Shown here piece by piece: positions 34,072 to 42,867 of a stretch of 64,000 nt of DNA. This DNA is from Puniceicoccaceae bacterium 5H (GTDB lineage Bacteria; Verrucomicrobiota; Verrucomicrobiia; Opitutales; Oceanipulchritudinaceae): contig WOUP01000016.1 of NCBI GenBank assembly GCA_009772895.1, positions 1 to 64,000 on the forward strand, read 5' to 3'. Position numbers and translations under genes: made by a program. Under the pieces are notes generated by a model. The model made no database searches. It saw only the letters and a program-made list of their open reading frames with translations, and had not been told where the DNA came from. How positions within the stretch are numbered: the stretch's first letter is position 1; each line of letters begins with the position of its first letter.

Positions 34072-34694
34072 GCTTGTACTGTCGACGCAACCGGCTCCAC
34101 CATCGGCGTCCATTCTGCCAGGAGCCCTTCGTAAGCACGTCCGCCCGCCTCCAACATCAGCAGGGTCGCCTCGGCGGCGGTAAAGGGTTCCAGCGCATGG
34201 GAAACCGCCACGATCAGGCGCGCGGCGGCCTGCTGCTGCAACCAACGCGCGACAGCGACCGCCTGCACGGCATCGAGCCCCGCCAGCGGCTCATCCAGCA
34301 GCCAAGGCACAGCGGGCGTGCCGTCCAGAGCCGCCAGCCCCAGCAATTGACGCTGCCCGCGGCTCAAGGTCTTGACGGGCTGGTCTTCCGTGATCGTCGA
34401 GCGCGGAAGGCCCTGCGGCCATGCCTGCGCGCCATTTACGCCCAGCACCTGCCCCACGCGCGCGCCAGGCGGAAAAGCAAAGCGCTCGGACACCATGCGC
34501 GCGCCGGCCCCGCCTGCTTCCAGGCGTTGCCAGAGCCAGCGCAGCAGGGTCGTCTTGCCCGCGCCGGGAGGTCCACCGATCAACCATAGCCCGGTCGGCG
34601 GCAGGGCCAAATGCTCGAGCGCCAGCACCTCGCGGCGCCACGGGCCCAGCCCGTATGTCACGCGCACGGGCGACCAGCTCCAGCCCACGACCAT
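34068..34694 (-). CDS. ABC transporter ATP-binding protein
   Basis: A 208-residue nucleotide-binding domain. Walker A is GGPPGAGKTT, the Q-loop region is short, the signature LSRGQRQLLGLAAL replaces the usual LSGGQ with LSRGQ, Walker B is VPWLLDEPLAGLD, and the switch His is in VAVSHAL. The N-terminus (VGWSWSPVRVTYGLGPW) is shorter than usual. It uses the ATG at 34694, which shares one base with the upstream acylphosphatase stop (TGATG). It should energise the permease encoded just downstream. The acylphosphatase partner is unusual for an ABC system. Confidence 0.88.
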   Translation of the reverse strand: MVVGWSWSPVRVTYGLGPWRREVLALEHLALPPTGLWLIGGPPGAGKTTLLRWLWQRLEAGGAGARMVSERFAFPPGARVGQVLGVNGAQAWPQGLPRSTITEDQPVKTLSRGQRQLLGLAALDGTPAVPWLLDEPLAGLDAVQAVAVARWLQQQAAARLIVAVSHALEPFTAAEATLLMLEAGGRAYEGLLAEWTPMVEPVASTVQA

Positions 34695-34972
34695 CAACCG
34701 AGATTGAAGCCCGAGAATTGCGGCTCGCGGCAACCGTAGGTTTCGTCGCACTGGCGGATGAAGGCGCTCATGCCTTCGCGCAAGGCGCCGAGGAAGCGCT
34801 TGACTTCGGCCTCCTCACCTTCGGCCTCCAGCCACACCGTGCCGTCCGCCTCGTTGCGCACAAAGCCGGAGACGGCGTAGCCGCGGGCCAGTTGGATGGT
34901 GTAGAAACGAAAGCCGACCCCTTGGACGCGGCCGTGAAAGCGAGCCTGGAGATGCGTGGTTTCAGCGGACAT
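34694..34972 (-). CDS. acyP: Acylphosphatase
   Basis: A 92-residue enzyme that hydrolyses acyl phosphates such as carbamoyl or acetyl phosphate. The family's two key residues are present: Arg in GRVQGVGFRFYT (about residue 21) and Asn in VSGFVRNEADGTV (about residue 39). It starts at ATG 34972. Its stop overlaps the start of the ABC ATPase gene (TGATG), which places it first in a four-gene minus-strand operon. Cytoplasmic. Confidence 0.95.
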   Translation of the reverse strand: MSAETTHLQARFHGRVQGVGFRFYTIQLARGYAVSGFVRNEADGTVWLEAEGEEAEVKRFLGALREGMSAFIRQCDETYGCREPQFSGFNLG

Positions 34973-35230
34973 ATGGACGAGAGGATGAGGTTAAAGACCT
35001 AGTGTGGCGAGAGAAAAGCGTGGCGCCGTTGGACTGCCACCTTTGCGCTACGACTAGCAGACCTCGGGCAGGTTGTCGATTGACTCCCGCCGGAAAGTGG
35101 TGCATGTATCCCACTATCGCGCGCACCGGTGGCACTGCAGGGAATACCCGGGAATCGCTCCGAATTTCCCATTGCAATTGCCCCTAATTGTCGCGATAAC
35201 AAGCTAAACCTTCAAAAGGTCGCTAATTCC
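34973..35230. other. Divergent gap before hypothetical gene
   Basis: 258 bases between the acylphosphatase and hypothetical genes, which diverge. I see no reliable coding frame, only scattered short inverted repeats and no T-run. Both promoters should be here. Confidence 0.5.
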
Positions 35231-35926
35231 ATGAGCAATTACAATTTTGATGGGTCTGCGGACGGCGACTGGGACGAAAAGGGAGATCTCTCCTGGAATG
35301 AATTTGACTGGCAACAGTTTCTGAAGCGCCAGCAAAAGGAGATTTCCCGCTTTATCACCTTTTACGATCAGCATTTCGACGAGCCTGATCGCCTTGATAA
35401 AGCTGCCAACCGTATGGGTTGGGACGTCCAGGATTGGTCCGCGGCCGAGCCCGACGTCGAAGACGAAGCGCCCGGCACCAGCTTTTCTGCCGAGGAAGAG
35501 ATCGAGGAAACCGACTTCGATCCCTACACCCTGCACCGGCACCCGGTGTTTGTGGCCAGTGCCGGCCTCTACGCGCAAATCCGCTACGCCTGGGAGGTGG
35601 TCGTCAATCGCCGCTCCAAGCAGGTCGACAGTCGCATCGCCTGGAAGTTTGCCCAGACGCTGCACGAGGGTGAGATGAACATGGTCATGGCCCTGCAATC
35701 GCTCGACATGGGCGATTACATGCTGGCCGTCGTGCACCTCAAGTGGGTGCTACGCGCGCTTAACGACAGCCTGACCCTCGCCCCGCAGACGTCTCAGTAT
35801 GCCTCGGATCCGGAGGACTTTCTCCAGCAGATGCACATCCGCCTCTTCGACCTGCGCGAGATCTGCCTGCGCGTGATGCAGGACAGCCGCGAGGAAGAGC
35901 GTCGTGGCTTCCGCGAAAACGAGTAG
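35231..35926 (+). CDS. Conserved-looking hypothetical protein
   Basis: A 231-residue soluble protein. The first about 95 residues are acidic and rich in Asp, Trp and Phe (YNFDGSADGDWDEKGDLSWN). Residues 100-190 are helical with aromatic and basic residues (RHPVFVASAGLYAQIRYAW, SRIAWKFAQTLHEGEMNMVM). Helical character continues to the C-terminus (ICLRVMQDSREEERRG). No domain I recognise. It is followed by a very good terminator and is likely monocistronic. The start is the ATG at 35231, just after the purine-rich AAAAGG. Confidence 0.8.
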   Translation: MSNYNFDGSADGDWDEKGDLSWNEFDWQQFLKRQQKEISRFITFYDQHFDEPDRLDKAANRMGWDVQDWSAAEPDVEDEAPGTSFSAEEEIEETDFDPYTLHRHPVFVASAGLYAQIRYAWEVVVNRRSKQVDSRIAWKFAQTLHEGEMNMVMALQSLDMGDYMLAVVHLKWVLRALNDSLTLAPQTSQYASDPEDFLQQMHIRLFDLREICLRVMQDSREEERRGFRENE

Positions 35927-35961
35927 GCCCTCCGCCCCCTCGCAGTTTACATTTTGCCCAG

Positions 35962-35993
35962 CGGCCTCCCTTCTACGGGAGGTCGTTTTTTTT
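35962..35993 (+). terminator. Intrinsic terminator
   Basis: A 9-bp stem CGGCCTCCC / GGGAGGTCG (one G-U pair) with a 6-base loop, then eight T. It ends the transcript of the hypothetical gene at 35231. Confidence 0.93.
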
Positions 35994-36006
35994 GGGGCCT
36001 GGCAGC

Positions 36007-36711
36007 CTAGATCCCGAATTCCGGGTCGGTGCCCTGCGACGCGTCCTTGAGGGCCTGCTCCATGCCGGCCGCCACGTCTTCGCGTTTGCGGCCCCAGGCG
36101 GTGGTGGTATCTTCGACCGCCCGCATGGTCAGCGTCACCTTGCTGAAGGGCAGCGGCACAAAAAACTTGTCCCAGGTCGGCAGGCGAAAGAACTGGTGAT
36201 AGCGGATGCCCGTATGCACGATCGGTGCGCGCGTGAGCACCGCCAGCAGCGCCGCCCCCTGGTGCACGTGGTAGAGCGGCCCGCGCGGGCCATCGACCGT
36301 AATGCCGGTATCCAGCTTTTCGTCGCGGATGACGCGCACCAGCTCACGCACCGCCTCCGTGCCGCCACGCTTGGTGCTGCCCCGCACCGGGCGGGTGCCC
36401 CACAGCTCGAAGAGGGCCGCCAGCCACGCGCCGTCCTTGCTCCGGCTCACCAGCCCGCAGAGGCGGTGTCCGTGAGGCTTGCGAAAGCGACGGTAGATCT
36501 CCTGGTTGATCAGGCAGCGGTTGTGCCAAAGCACGAAAATCGCGGGAGCCGGGGTTTCGCGAAACACACGTTGTGACTCCGCATCCATACGAAACCGCAG
36601 GCTGCGCATCCACAGATCGGTCACAAAGGCGATCACGTAGAGCAGCCAACGCTTGCTGGCGGGGATAGCGTGCGTGGTGTCACGACGGGGGGGACGCGGC
36701 GCGTCAGTCAT
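36007..36711 (-). CDS. Lysophospholipid acyltransferase-like protein (DUF374)
   Basis: A 234-residue protein with an N-terminal hydrophobic segment (WLLYVIAFVTDLWMRSLRF). It has the acyltransferase-like motifs VLWHNRCLINQE (His, near residue 70), SRSKDGAWLAALFELWG, PVRGSTKRGG (about 110-119) and ITVDGPRGPLYHVHQGAA (about 139-156), the last being typical of DUF374 members, which are related to lauroyl and other lipid A acyltransferases. Membrane-associated; the acyl acceptor is unknown, possibly a lipid A precursor. The start at 36711 is the ATG after which the protein aligns with family length. Confidence 0.85.
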   Translation of the reverse strand: MTDAPRPPRRDTTHAIPASKRWLLYVIAFVTDLWMRSLRFRMDAESQRVFRETPAPAIFVLWHNRCLINQEIYRRFRKPHGHRLCGLVSRSKDGAWLAALFELWGTRPVRGSTKRGGTEAVRELVRVIRDEKLDTGITVDGPRGPLYHVHQGAALLAVLTRAPIVHTGIRYHQFFRLPTWDKFFVPLPFSKVTLTMRAVEDTTTAWGRKREDVAAGMEQALKDASQGTDPEFGI

Positions 36712-36849
36712 ACTCCCACTGTGCGAACGGTTCGGCCGCTGCCAACCGCAAAGCGGCATCCATCCTTGCTTCGCCTGCCACCCTCTCGATAATGCCCGCC
36801 CATGCGCCTCCGTCCGCCCTGCCCCTGGTTGCCGCCCGCCTACGGCCCC

Positions 36850-37374
36850 ATGAGCTACCGCGACCTCAATCAGCTGGGGACGGAGCGCGGCCCCATCTTC
36901 TTTCTCACCGCGCTGCGCTACGGGCAATACCTATGGCAGCGCCATGAGTCTGCCCGCGCGATTCTGGCACTGGCGCGGGGGCTGTACGCCGATCTGGATC
37001 GCCCGGAAGCGCACCCCCTGCCCTACGGCGCCATTGGCTGGATCGTGCACCACCACCCCGGCGACACTTTTATCGGCAATCCGCGCATCTCCTTCCAACA
37101 TCAGGCTGAACGCTACCGGGGCAGTCGTGCACGCCTGCGCTGCGCCCGCTCCTGGGCCGCCTGGCAGGTTGTGCGCATGGCCGATCCCGACCTGCCGGGT
37201 GATCCGCATCCGGCCTGCGTCGAGCCCACGGCGGAGGCAATCGAAGAGCAGCTCGCCAACTCCCCGCTCGCGACCGAGCTCAACGACTGGCAGCGGGCGT
37301 TGCGCTCGGCTCCACATTGGCAACCGGAACCCAAGGACGCGCCCACCCACCCTGGTTCGCCGCCAGCTGATTGA
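36850..37374 (+). CDS. Hypothetical protein
   Basis: A 174-residue protein starting MSYRDLNQLGTERGP. An upstream ATG at 36802 would add 16 proline-rich residues. Contains RAILALARGLYADLDRPEAH, YGAIGWIVHHHPGDTF and ARSWAAWQVVRMADPDLPGD, patterns not linked to a known domain. Rich in Arg, Trp and His. Its last 95 bases overlap the 3' end of the convergent VWA gene, so one of the two ends may be shorter than drawn, or antisense overlap is real. Confidence 0.6.
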   Translation: MSYRDLNQLGTERGPIFFLTALRYGQYLWQRHESARAILALARGLYADLDRPEAHPLPYGAIGWIVHHHPGDTFIGNPRISFQHQAERYRGSRARLRCARSWAAWQVVRMADPDLPGDPHPACVEPTAEAIEEQLANSPLATELNDWQRALRSAPHWQPEPKDAPTHPGSPPAD

Positions 37375-38254
37375 AGGCCGCCAGATCTGCGTCTTTCGAG
37401 CCGATGCACAAGCCGTAGAGCCGGACGGGCGTCGCGACGCCGCCCTGCCAATCCGTCCAATCGGCCGCCAGAGACTCCCACGGCACGGTCCGTCCCCCAC
37501 CGCGTTCGGTGGTGGACTGGAAGCTCGCGTCACTGATCACGATCAGGCAGTCAGGCTCCAGCTTGATCGCCGCCTGCATCACGCTCTGGATACCGTCCGG
37601 AGAACCCCGCTGCCAGTCGCGCCCGGCTCGTCCGGTCGTCACCAGATCATTTTCCAGCCACTCGCGCAACTGGCCACGCACCTCGCTCAAGGGCGCCAGC
37701 CGAGGTTCGGCCCAATCGTAGCTGCGGGAAAACTGCAGCAGCGCTACCTGCGAATCCGGGGACAGGCCCATGAGCAACGCATCCACCTCCCCGAGCAGCG
37801 CCTCCATGTCCGTGCCCTTTTCCTCCAGCTTGCGCTTGATGGGCGAGGAGATGTCGATGGCCACGACGGCCTTCTTGCCGTCGAGCGCCGGCTTGAGCCA
37901 GGCCAGCATCAGGTCCGGATGGGCCACCGGCCCCTCCGGCTGGTCCACCGGCGTCAGACCTTCGGTGGGCGTTTCCTTCGATTTGGCCTCAGTCCGGGCC
38001 AAGGGATCCTGCGTTTTGGGCAACGGATGGCGGGATTCCCAATCTTCCAATACTTGTGAGAAATCAGGCTCCGCGCGCTCACGTTGCGGTCTTTCCATTG
38101 CCACCGTCGCCTTTTCCTCGCGCTCACGGGGAAAATGAGGCCAATCATAGTAAACCATCGAGCCGACGACAACTAACGCCAGTCCGAGCAAAGCCCCGAT
38201 CAGCCCAAACGGCGGACGAGAGCTCTTCCTACGCACTGTCTTGTCGCCAGACAT
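37280..38254 (-). CDS. Membrane-anchored VWA-like protein
   Basis: A 324-residue protein with an N-terminal membrane segment (PFGLIGALLGLALVVVGSMVYY), a charged proline-rich linker (about 45-115) and a von Willebrand A-like domain (about 120-300). The MIDAS-like start reads AIDISSPIKRKL, where the usual DxSxS pattern is changed at the last position (Pro), so metal binding may be lost or altered. Later VALLQFSRSYDW and LIVISDASFQSTTERGG correspond to the second and third metal loops. Extracytoplasmic role unknown. It overlaps the convergent gene by 95 bases. Confidence 0.78.
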   Translation of the reverse strand: MSGDKTVRRKSSRPPFGLIGALLGLALVVVGSMVYYDWPHFPREREEKATVAMERPQRERAEPDFSQVLEDWESRHPLPKTQDPLARTEAKSKETPTEGLTPVDQPEGPVAHPDLMLAWLKPALDGKKAVVAIDISSPIKRKLEEKGTDMEALLGEVDALLMGLSPDSQVALLQFSRSYDWAEPRLAPLSEVRGQLREWLENDLVTTGRAGRDWQRGSPDGIQSVMQAAIKLEPDCLIVISDASFQSTTERGGGRTVPWESLAADWTDWQGGVATPVRLYGLCIGSKDADLAAFNQLAANQGGWARPWVPVANVEPSATPAASR

Positions 38255-38354
38255 CTACCAGAAGACATAACCCTAGATGAGTCTTCGACGCAAGGGTAAC
38301 CCTATAGATTACGAGCAACTTCCGCTTTTTTTCGATTTTTCTCCCCAAAGATGC

Positions 38355-38386
38355 TTGACCGGCCGAACGCATTTTGTCTGTATATG
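38355..38386 (+). promoter_or_regulatory. Probable promoter of tRNA-Asp
   Basis: TTGACC at 38355-38360 resembles a -35 and TATATG at 38381-38386 a -10 box. The spacer of 20 is long, but a TGTATA reading from 38379 gives 18. The tRNA starts 14 bases after the -10. Confidence 0.45.
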
Positions 38387-38399
38387 GGCTTTCACCCAA

Positions 38400-38476
38400 G
38401 GGGTAGTAGCTCAGTTGGTTAGAGCGCCTGCCTGTCACGCAGGAGGCCGCGGGTTCAAGTCCCGTCTATCCCGCCA
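38400..38476 (+). tRNA. tRNA-Asp (anticodon GTC)
   Basis: A complete cloverleaf: acceptor GGGGTAG / CTATCCC (one G-U), encoded CCA at 38474-38476, D-arm GCTC...GAGC, anticodon stem CCTGC/GCAGG with loop CTGTCAC giving GTC, and T-arm with GGTTCAAGTCC. Reads GAC and GAT aspartate codons. It has a plausible promoter just upstream and a hairpin just downstream. Confidence 0.97.
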
Positions 38477-38477
38477 T

Positions 38478-38509
38478 GAAGGCCCGCGAGGTTAAACCTC
38501 CGGGCCTTC
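38478..38509 (+). terminator. Hairpin after tRNA-Asp
   Basis: GAAGGCCCG / CGGGCCTTC with an inner GAGG/CCTC extension and one bulged C. Directly after the CCA. No long T-run follows, so it may act in 3'-end definition as much as termination. Confidence 0.6.
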
Positions 38510-38682
38510 GCCTTGTACGCAGGTCGCGAAGAGACATCGCCAGCTCAATGGACTCAACCACTGGCAACTTGATGGCAAACCTTCAGCTTGCCGGAGGTCC
38601 GGGCCTCGTAATCAGTCAAGCCATCCCAGCAGGCGGTGTATGCAGGCGGCTGTCTGGCGCCTACCCTCGCAAACGCAAAAAA
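38510..38682. repeat. Gene-free gap with copy of dispersed repeat
   Basis: No gene. It contains the 21-base inverted copy (38572-38592) of the block at 335-355 with one mismatch. Surrounding bases also resemble 1-486 in composition. Confidence 0.5.
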
Positions 38683-38705
38683 GCCGCTCCGGGTGAGGGA
38701 GCGGC
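38683..38705 (-). terminator. Intrinsic terminator after RNase E/G gene
   Basis: GCCGCTCC / GGAGCGGC, an 8-bp stem with a 7-base loop, then TTTTTT on the minus strand, 33 bases past the RNase E/G stop. Confidence 0.85.
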
Positions 38706-38737
38706 GAGCAATGAAAGGGATGCGGGGAAGCCGAGCG

Positions 38738-40480
<1,743 letters not shown>

Positions 40481-40588
40481 GATTTATTGATCCAGCATTG
40501 TAAGGTTGGAGGTGATGAGGCGCCCTCATTCGCTGTCCGTGCTGCCCGCCTCCGCGGGTATGCAGGGGTACGTGCTGTGCCGGCTGCA

Positions 40589-41845
40589 TCATTCGTAGAG
40601 ACGGTGATGACGGTGAACACTTTGTACGATTCCCTGCAAGATGCAGCAGCTCAAAATGAAGGAGCCTCCGTAACTGACAAAGGGCAACGGAAGGCCAGTG
40701 ATCGGAGTGAGACCTATCGTCATTCCGATGTTCACAAAGACGTGAATCAGGAAAATCACGGTCACGCCCACGCAAAGGAGCATGCCGAAACGGTCTCGGG
40801 CCTGTCCGGCAATGCGGACGCCATTTGCCAACAGGACCCCAAATAAACCGACCACCAACATTCCGCCCAGAAATCCTTGTTCCTCGGCGAAGACGGCGAA
40901 GATAAAATCGTTATGCGCAACAGTGCGCGGCAGGTAGCCAAGCCGGGCCTGCTGCCCGTTGGCGTAGCCCCGGCCGAACAGGCCACCCGAACCCACGGCG
41001 GATTCGGCCTGGATTGCGTTCCAGGCGGCCCCCGTGCCGGATGGGTCGACGACCTCCGGCGCGGCAAAAGTCATAATGCGCTCGCGCTGGTAATCCCGCA
41101 GCGGCACGAGCGACTTGGACTGGTATTCGCCCCGGAACTCCTGGGCCGACAGTCCACTCTTTTCCAGAGCGTGGGCGTAACTGTAGAGGTCGAAGGCCAG
41201 GATGCTCGCCATGCAAACCACAAGGGCGAATCCGACTAGAAAGAAGCGAATCGACAGCTTCGACACATACAACAGGGCCAACACCATTGGCGGAATAATC
41301 AGACACGACCCTAGGTCGGGCTGCAGAAAAATCAAGAACATTGGAAGTCCCGCCAGACCAAAGACTATCGCGAGCACGCGCACCGAGTCGGAGATCTTGC
41401 CAATCCGCGTGGTGGCGAGGATCGTCGACACCATGATGAGCGTACACACTTTGGCCGCCTCCGAGGGCTGATAGGCGAGAACCACAAAGTTGAGCCAGCG
41501 CGTCGCCCCCTCTCGCGTGAGGCCTAGCGGCGTGAAAATCAGCAGTAGCAGAAACAGGCCGGCAAAGTAGAACCACAGCGCATTGCGCATGTAAAAGCGG
41601 TAGTCGATCATCGACACTACGCCGTAGACGCCCGCCCCGAGGACGATCCAGACCAGCTGCTTGATCCAGAAATCCCCGCCGGTAAAGGCGTGGGCGGAAT
41701 AGATGAAGGCCACCCCGATCAAGCTGAGGCACAGGATGCACGCCGGCCCCACCCAGTCGAATTGCATCGCCTGGGATGCACGGAACAGGTTACGGGTCGT
41801 GCGGAACACGTCGTGACTTTCAAAGCGGCGGGTCAGCCCCATCAT
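40589..41845 (-). CDS. rodA: Peptidoglycan glycosyltransferase RodA
   Basis: A 418-residue SEDS protein that polymerises lipid II during cell elongation, with about ten membrane segments. Family features are DWVGPACILCLSLIGVAFIY near the start, WLNFVVLAYQPSEAAKVCTL (conserved helix 3 region), QPDLGSCLIIPPMVLALLYV and PRTVAHNDFIFAVFAEEQGF, where Asp (about residue 315) matches the catalytic-region acid. VNIGMTIGLTPITGLPLPF and YGGSFIL follow, as in RodA. It starts at ATG 41845 on the minus strand. RNase E/G lies 108 bases downstream, possibly in the same transcript. Confidence 0.93.
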   Translation of the reverse strand: MMGLTRRFESHDVFRTTRNLFRASQAMQFDWVGPACILCLSLIGVAFIYSAHAFTGGDFWIKQLVWIVLGAGVYGVVSMIDYRFYMRNALWFYFAGLFLLLLIFTPLGLTREGATRWLNFVVLAYQPSEAAKVCTLIMVSTILATTRIGKISDSVRVLAIVFGLAGLPMFLIFLQPDLGSCLIIPPMVLALLYVSKLSIRFFLVGFALVVCMASILAFDLYSYAHALEKSGLSAQEFRGEYQSKSLVPLRDYQRERIMTFAAPEVVDPSGTGAAWNAIQAESAVGSGGLFGRGYANGQQARLGYLPRTVAHNDFIFAVFAEEQGFLGGMLVVGLFGVLLANGVRIAGQARDRFGMLLCVGVTVIFLIHVFVNIGMTIGLTPITGLPLPFVSYGGSFILSCCILQGIVQSVHRHHRLYE

Positions 41846-41961
41846 TTAAAGCTACACTAGACCACAAACGACCGCCGGAGCAAAGGGTAAAGCACCCGCG
41901 CGCGGCTTCCTTATCCAGCTTTCCCATTGCCAGCGCCTCGATTGCCCGACAGGTAGAGGCC

Positions 41962-42726
41962 ATGAGCGACTCTACCGCCCCCGTTACGGCCGATCTGCTG
42001 GACGCCGCCCAGGAACTGCGCACCACCGTCGATTCGTTGAAATTTGCGGAACCGGTGGCCTGGGTCTACAACCCGCTCGACTACGCCTGGGCGGGCTACG
42101 AGGCCTATGTGCGCCGCTTTGCCACCGGGCCGCGCCGCACCGTATTCCTCGGTATGAATCCGGGCCCCTTCGGCATGACGCAGACAGGGGTGCCGTTTGG
42201 CGAGATCGCCGCCGTGCGCGACTGGATGGGCATCGAGGTGCCCATCGCCCAGCCGGAACGCACCCACCCCAAGCGCCCGATCCAGGGCTTCGACTGCCAC
42301 CGGAGCGAGGTGAGCGGTCGCCGCCTCTGGCGCGAGTTGTTTGCCGAGCGCTACCCCCAGGCGGATGCCTTTTTCGCCGAGCACTTTGTGCTCAACTACT
42401 GCCCGCTCGTCTTCATGACCGAAACGGGCGCCAACTACACGCCGGACAAGTTGAAGGCCGCCGAGCGCGCGGAGCTCGAAATCGCCTGCCAACACCACCT
42501 CATCCGCACGCTGACGACGCTCAAGCCGCAGTTCATCGTCGGCATTGGGGCCTACGCGCGCAAACAGATCGACAAGGTCGCCGGCCTGCTCCCGCTCGAC
42601 CAGACGCCCACCCTCGGCCAGATCATCCACCCGGCACCGGCCAGCCCCATCGCTAATCGTGAGTGGCCGGTGCGCCCACGACAGCAACTGTTAGATCTTG
42701 GTGTCTGGAGCGTTACATCTTCGTGA
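41962..42726 (+). CDS. SMUG1-type uracil-DNA glycosylase
   Basis: A 254-residue single-strand-selective uracil-DNA glycosylase. Motif 1 reads GMNPGPFGMTQTGVPFGE (about 62-79) and motif 2 is HPAPASPIANREW (about 227-239), both characteristic of SMUG1. QGFDCHRSEVSGRRLW and EHFVLNYCPLVFMTETGANY are the other family stretches. It removes uracil and oxidised pyrimidines in base-excision repair. It diverges from rodA with 116 bases between start codons. A second, family-4-like glycosylase is at 20448. Confidence 0.92.
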   Translation: MSDSTAPVTADLLDAAQELRTTVDSLKFAEPVAWVYNPLDYAWAGYEAYVRRFATGPRRTVFLGMNPGPFGMTQTGVPFGEIAAVRDWMGIEVPIAQPERTHPKRPIQGFDCHRSEVSGRRLWRELFAERYPQADAFFAEHFVLNYCPLVFMTETGANYTPDKLKAAERAELEIACQHHLIRTLTTLKPQFIVGIGAYARKQIDKVAGLLPLDQTPTLGQIIHPAPASPIANREWPVRPRQQLLDLGVWSVTSS

Positions 42727-42784
42727 CAAACCAACACACAAGTCGCTTTATTGCAGCTATTTAAGAAATATTTTCCATTAGCAG

Positions 42785-42846
42785 CACCTGAGAAATAATG
42801 AATTGCAGGTGGCGAAACCCGATTTATAGGGTGCGAATCCTATCGC
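42785..42846 (+). promoter_or_regulatory. Candidate structured leader of chemoreceptor gene
   Basis: Three consecutive hairpins just before the start: CACCTG/CAGGTG (42785-42811), ACCC/GGGT (42817-42832) and GCGA/TCGC (42833-42846). GGCGAAACC and GGGTGCGAATCC superficially recall the GEMM (c-di-GMP) riboswitch core GGCAAACC...GGACGCAAAGCC, but the second half with the receptor stem does not fit. Reported only as a possible RNA element. Confidence 0.3.
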
Positions 42847-42867
42847 TTCCCCTAGCTCGAAATACTC

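Noticed and set aside
42785-42846. A definite GEMM (c-di-GMP) riboswitch
   Set aside because: Only the core-like sequences match; the second aptamer stem and receptor are not seen in the space before the start codon. Kept as a candidate only.
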